Below, in pieces: positions 6,374 through 8,415 of a DNA stretch of 8,415 bases. The notes below the pieces were generated by a model. That model was not told where the DNA came from and ran no database searches. It was given only the letters and a program-made list of their open reading frames with translations. The position numbers were made by a program, and so were the translations under genes. The stretch's first letter is position 1, and every line of letters starts with the position of its first letter. The stretch is taken from the NCBI GenBank assembly GCA_018895125.1, contig JAHIOR010000024.1, forward strand, positions 1 to 8,415, given 5' to 3'. The stretch comes from Patescibacteria group bacterium (GTDB lineage Bacteria; Patescibacteriota; Minisyncoccia; Minisyncoccales; GWA2-46-15).

Positions 6374-6655
6374 ATGACAAAGTTTGTTATTAAAACAGAC
6401 GGTACTAAAGAAATTTTTGATGCTGGTAAGGTTGAAAGAGCCATCAGGGCGGCTGCTCATGCAGTGGACTTTTCTGAGGAGCGGATTCAGGAACTGATCA
6501 AAAACGTTCTTATCAAGGTCTTTGAGCTCATCCAGGACAACGAGGAGGTGGCGGCAGCTGATATTAAGAAAGTTGTTCTTAGCGAGCTGGATATTCTTGA
6601 GCCCTCGGTCTCAGCTTCGTGGCGTGATTACGACGCGACCAAGGTAAGGGATTAG
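6374..6655 (+). CDS. stand-alone ATP-cone domain protein
   Basis: A 93-residue protein made up of a single ATP-cone domain (PF03477 type). Characteristic parts are 'VIKTDGTKEIFDAGKVERAI' (5-24), where the cone family has a K.dG..e.Fd..Ki..Ai pattern, then helices carrying 'ERIQELIKNVL' and 'EEVAAADIKKVVLSEL', ending 'SVSASWRDYD' close to the family's va..Y..Y finish. ATP-cones bind adenine nucleotides and act as allosteric switches in class I/III ribonucleotide reductases and in the repressor NrdR. There is no NrdR zinc ribbon before it and no reductase sequence after it, so the partner is unknown. It lies 42 bases after ychF and 48 before the sigma-factor gene, on the same strand. Possible roles are a trans-acting nucleotide sensor for a reductase encoded elsewhere, or a regulator tied to its neighbours. 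The domain call is firm; the role is open. Confidence 0.88.
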   Translation: MTKFVIKTDGTKEIFDAGKVERAIRAAAHAVDFSEERIQELIKNVLIKVFELIQDNEEVAAADIKKVVLSELDILEPSVSASWRDYDATKVRD

Positions 6656-6703
6656 GGCCTTGGCTGACAATTTTATATTATTTGATGCCGATTTTAGTTT
6701 TTA

Positions 6704-7279
6704 ATGGATTTTAACCAAGAAAGACAGCTGGTTAAGGAAGCTAAAAAAAACTCAGAAGCTTTTACCAGGCTTTATGACTATTACTATCCTCGGATCTTTG
6801 GCTATGTCTTAAAAAGGACGGGAGATGTTGAGATTTCCAAGGATATTGTTTCAGAAACCTTTATTAAGGCTTTGAAAAACATTAATCAGTTTCAATGGCG
6901 CCAGACCATAGGTATAGGGCCTAATTTCGGTTCCTGGCTTTATCGGATTGCCTCAAACGAAATCTCTAATTTCTTCCGCAAACAAAAGCCAGTCACTTCT
7001 TTAGAGTTTATTTCTGATCCAAGGTCAGAGTCAGATTTACATAACGAAATTATTGAAGCTCAGACAAAATTAGCTCGTCATGAGGATTTTATCTTTTTTC
7101 AAAAGCAAATTGTTCTTTTGTCTTTAAAATACCAGGAAGTGCTGGTGTTGAGGTTTTTTGAAAAAAAGAAAGTCAAAGAGATTGCTGAGATTTTAGGCAA
7201 GAGCCAGGGGACAATCAAATCTTTGCTTCATCGGGGCTTAATCAAGCTAAGGAAGCAAATGCCTCCAATTAAGGATTAA
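6704..7279 (+). CDS. RNA polymerase sigma-70 family factor, ECF type
   Basis: A 191-residue protein with only regions sigma2 and sigma4. Sigma2 spans about 17-95: 'FTRLYDYYYPRIFGYVLKRT' (20-39), 'ISKDIVSETFIKAL' (44-57, core-binding and -10 recognition helix), and 'FGSWLYRIASNEISNFFRKQK' (75-95). A linker of about 40 residues leads to sigma4 (about 133-185), with 'YQEVLVLRFFEKKKVKEIAE' and a helix-turn-helix 'LGKSQGTIKSLLHRGLIKLR' that would read a -35 element. Length and architecture are standard for extracytoplasmic-function sigma factors. It directs core RNA polymerase to a small regulon. The next gene, 17 bases downstream, is a single-pass membrane protein in the usual place for a cognate anti-sigma factor. 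The start ATG at 6704 has no ribosome binding site, and I found no clear promoter in the 48-base gap. A self-recognised promoter cannot be identified from one copy. Confidence 0.95.
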   Translation: MDFNQERQLVKEAKKNSEAFTRLYDYYYPRIFGYVLKRTGDVEISKDIVSETFIKALKNINQFQWRQTIGIGPNFGSWLYRIASNEISNFFRKQKPVTSLEFISDPRSESDLHNEIIEAQTKLARHEDFIFFQKQIVLLSLKYQEVLVLRFFEKKKVKEIAEILGKSQGTIKSLLHRGLIKLRKQMPPIKD

Positions 7280-7284
7280 CTCGT

Positions 7285-7290
7285 TATACT
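7285..7290 (+). promoter_or_regulatory. candidate -10 box, predicted leaderless start of the anti-sigma-like gene
   Basis: TATACT (5 of 6) lies 6 bases before the ATG at 7297, the same geometry as the helicase gene. There is no recognisable -35. It would permit expression of this membrane protein apart from its sigma factor, in addition to co-transcription. Confidence 0.35.
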
Positions 7291-7296
7291 GTTAAG

Positions 7297-8064
7297 ATGA
7301 CTGAACAAGATTTAATCAAAAAACTAGAGCAGATAAAAGTTCCTGAGATTGAGCTAATTACTCATAAGAAAGAACTGAGGACTTATTTGCTAAAGCAGGG
7401 ATTTAAAAAGGAGTCTTCTAAACTAGGAAGACAGGTTTTGCCAATGGGCTTAGCTTTTGTTGTTTTACTGGCTTTGGTTTTTAATCTGACAAACTTTTGG
7501 CAGCTGGGCCCGGCAGGCTTGGCTTTAGCTAAAACTATTGCTATGAAAGATAGCGGTTTCAGGTCATTGATTGAAAGCGGGGCTGTTGTTGTTGATATTC
7601 AAATGGCTGACTCCAAAGCCTATATGCTTGTTAGTTTAGTTGAGCCTTTAATTAAAGAAGAATTTGATTCGGTCATGGGCAATTCAGAGCTTTTACTTAA
7701 AGCTTCCTCAGTTGCAGAGGTTCCAGAATCTAAAAGCGAGTTTTTGGTTGAGATAAATCTTAAAGATAAAAAGGTTTCACAGATCAGCGAGGTGACTATA
7801 CCCAGTTCGCCCTTAAGCGACCAGGATAAGGAGAAAGCGGGCCTGATAGCTGACATTCCTGCGGGGGCCATTATTCAGGAGATTAAACCAGCGCCACCCC
7901 AGGCAAAACTTATTAGAAAGGGTAACGAGATAAAGGCAGAGGCAACTTCGAAAGCAACGGTTATTTACCGCAGCCAGCAAAAAACCTGGCAGGCACTAGT
8001 TGATATTGATAAAAACATTATTGAATCAATTGAATTTATAGAAAAGGATGCAACCAAAGATTAA
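7297..8064 (+). CDS. single-pass membrane protein, putative anti-sigma factor
   Basis: A 255-residue protein. The N-terminal cytoplasmic part (1-47) is helical and charged and contains 'VPEIELITHKKELRTYLLK' (15-33), a P-E-I-E-L..H...L...LL motif that I associate with small single-pass CPR and archaeal proteins preceding a membrane helix. One transmembrane helix follows at about 48-66, then an outer domain of about 185 residues rich in Lys, Glu and short beta-type strands, including a Pro-rich stretch 'KPAPPQAK' (197-204). No zinc-binding H-x3-C-x2-C anti-sigma domain is present, so it is not a classic ZAS protein. The anti-sigma call rests on position (17 bases after an ECF sigma gene), topology and an N-terminal helical segment that could hold sigma2/sigma4. 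The outer domain may sense envelope state and could be a target of regulated proteolysis. It could instead be a sigma-regulated structural membrane protein. Confidence 0.6.
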   Translation: MTEQDLIKKLEQIKVPEIELITHKKELRTYLLKQGFKKESSKLGRQVLPMGLAFVVLLALVFNLTNFWQLGPAGLALAKTIAMKDSGFRSLIESGAVVVDIQMADSKAYMLVSLVEPLIKEEFDSVMGNSELLLKASSVAEVPESKSEFLVEINLKDKKVSQISEVTIPSSPLSDQDKEKAGLIADIPAGAIIQEIKPAPPQAKLIRKGNEIKAEATSKATVIYRSQQKTWQALVDIDKNIIESIEFIEKDATKD

Positions 8065-8083
8065 AGTTCTCGTTTAGCCTTTG

Positions 8084-8147
8084 ATAGCGGGCAGGATTGC
8101 CCGTTTACCGAGGAGCCTATAAGGCGCTCATATATCGTAATCGCTAT
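8084..8147 (+). other. possible structured RNA element upstream of the wall-binding gene
   Basis: ATAGCG (8084-8089) can pair with CGCTAT (8142-8147), enclosing the 8088-8103 hairpin (reduced to 4 bp if both form) and a second hairpin at 8110-8129. That second hairpin pairs GAG with CTC and GCCT with AGGC around an ATA loop, with a 2-by-1 internal loop. This gives a three-way-junction-like fold 42 bases before the next ATG. I do not recognise a known riboswitch class. The fold is hand-drawn and rests on one sequence. Confidence 0.25.
8088..8106 (+). terminator. weak hairpin, possible terminator after the sigma/anti-sigma genes
   Basis: CGGGCA (8088-8093) and TGCCCG (8098-8103) form a perfect 6-bp GC-rich stem with a GGAT tetraloop, followed by only TTT. 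It lies 24 bases after the stop at 8064. The short T-tract makes it a weak intrinsic terminator, and it may instead be one arm of a larger structured leader covering 8084-8147. Confidence 0.35.
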
Positions 8148-8188
8148 AAAGGTCGTTAGCCGTAATTAGGAATTAAGTAAAACAAATT

Positions 8189-8415
8189 ATGAAAAAAACA
8201 TTATTTTCGAAGAAAACCATTTTTTTTCTCAGCGTATTTTTCGTTCTTGCTTTAGGTTTTCAGTATGCTCTAGCTAATGACTTTAACGGTTTAAAAGTTG
8301 GCAGTAGAAGTGAAATAGTTAAAAACTTACAAGAAGCTTTAAAAGGAGATTCAAGTATTTATCCTGAAGGATTAACCACTGGATATTTTGGTACCTTAAC
8401 TAAGAAAGCAATTGA
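8189..8415 (+). CDS. secreted peptidoglycan-binding domain protein, 3'-partial
   Basis: An open frame from ATG 8189 to the right edge gives 75 residues so far. Residues 1-29 are a clear Sec signal peptide: basic start 'MKKTLFSKK', hydrophobic core about 11-24, and an A-L-A site at 27-29 that predicts cleavage before Asn30. The mature protein begins with a PG_binding_1-type domain: 'LKVGSRSEIVKNLQEAL' (35-51) matches the L..G..g.eV..LQ..L start, and 'YPEGLTTGYFGTLTKKAI' (58-75) matches the ypeG..TGyFG..T..Av end of the repeat. Such domains anchor exported proteins to peptidoglycan, and in CPR they often precede adhesins, pilin-like or lytic domains; which one applies here lies beyond the window. 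The gene is too short for automated minimum lengths because it is cut. The nearest SD-like AGGA (8168-8171) is 17 bases from the ATG, too far to count. It may belong to the adjacent sigma factor's regulon (inference). Confidence 0.85.
   Translation, partial: MKKTLFSKKTIFFLSVFFVLALGFQYALANDFNGLKVGSRSEIVKNLQEALKGDSSIYPEGLTTGYFGTLTKKAI

Noticed and set aside
6374..6655. Identification of the ATP-cone gene as the repressor nrdR.
   Set aside because: NrdR has an N-terminal zinc ribbon with CxxC pairs and about 150 residues; this protein has no cysteines and only 93 residues.
6660..6700. A promoter for the sigma-factor gene using CTGACA at 6664-6669 as the -35.
   Set aside because: No acceptable -10 lies 15-19 bases downstream, and the TATATT at 6674-6679 is too close to pair with it.
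7620..7871. An 83-codon antisense open frame inside the anti-sigma-like gene, rich in Ser and Leu.
   Set aside because: No promoter, start context or recognisable domain; best explained as a shadow of the plus-strand gene.
8065..8188. A tRNA or a known riboswitch in the intergenic gap.
   Set aside because: No cloverleaf, TΨC (GGTTCRA) or anticodon arm could be drawn, and the sequence matches no riboswitch consensus I could recall.
1..8415. A recoded genetic code (UGA as Gly or Trp), because no visible gene ends in TGA.
   Set aside because: No in-frame TGA was seen in any conserved gene and Trp and Gly use normal codons; nine stops are too few to conclude anything from the lack of TGA.

Overview
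The window looks like a chromosomal segment of an uncultivated Patescibacteria/CPR bacterium, probably Parcubacteria-like. This is inference from gene content and style, not from a marker gene. The supporting signs are moderately low GC, short intergenic gaps, many small membrane proteins without a named function, a compact fused helicase-nuclease, a stand-alone ATP-cone protein, a PH-domain membrane protein, a very short peptidoglycan-binding secreted protein at the right edge, and no convincing Shine-Dalgarno sequence in front of any of the ten visible starts. All nine visible stop codons are TAA or TAG. I see no tRNA, rRNA, CRISPR array, transposase or phage structural gene.

Layout. Positions 3-323 hold the end of a small Cys-bearing membrane protein whose start is probably left of the window; a textbook intrinsic terminator closes it. 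A strong sigma70-type promoter (376-404) then drives a two-gene membrane unit: a DUF975/UPF0259-like polytopic protein (434-1138) and a 105-residue glycine-rich membrane protein (1143-1460). These converge on a minus-strand pair: a two-TM small protein (2291-2043) followed by a two-TM bacterial PH-domain protein (2019-1522). A bidirectional terminator (1501-1524) separates the two units.

From 2405 everything reads rightward: a 942-residue UvrD/Rep-family helicase fused to a RecB-type PD-(D/E)XK nuclease with an apparent Fe-S cluster, then the ribosome-associated ATPase YchF, a 93-residue ATP-cone protein, an ECF-type sigma factor, a single-pass membrane protein that is probably its anti-sigma partner, and a secreted peptidoglycan-binding protein cut by the right edge.

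How the genes may work together. The sigma/anti-sigma pair next to an exported wall-binding protein suggests an envelope-sensing transcription unit. The helicase-nuclease is a good candidate for the single-chain DNA-end-processing enzyme of a streamlined genome. YchF is housekeeping. The most unusual non-coding features are (i) -10-like hexamers placed 6-8 bases before several ATGs, predicting leaderless mRNAs; (ii) two hairpins, each built from two copies of one palindrome with 15-bp period, each holding a stop codon in its 5-nt loop; and (iii) a 124-nt potentially structured region before the wall-binding gene. I found no clearly new multi-gene defence or metabolic system here.
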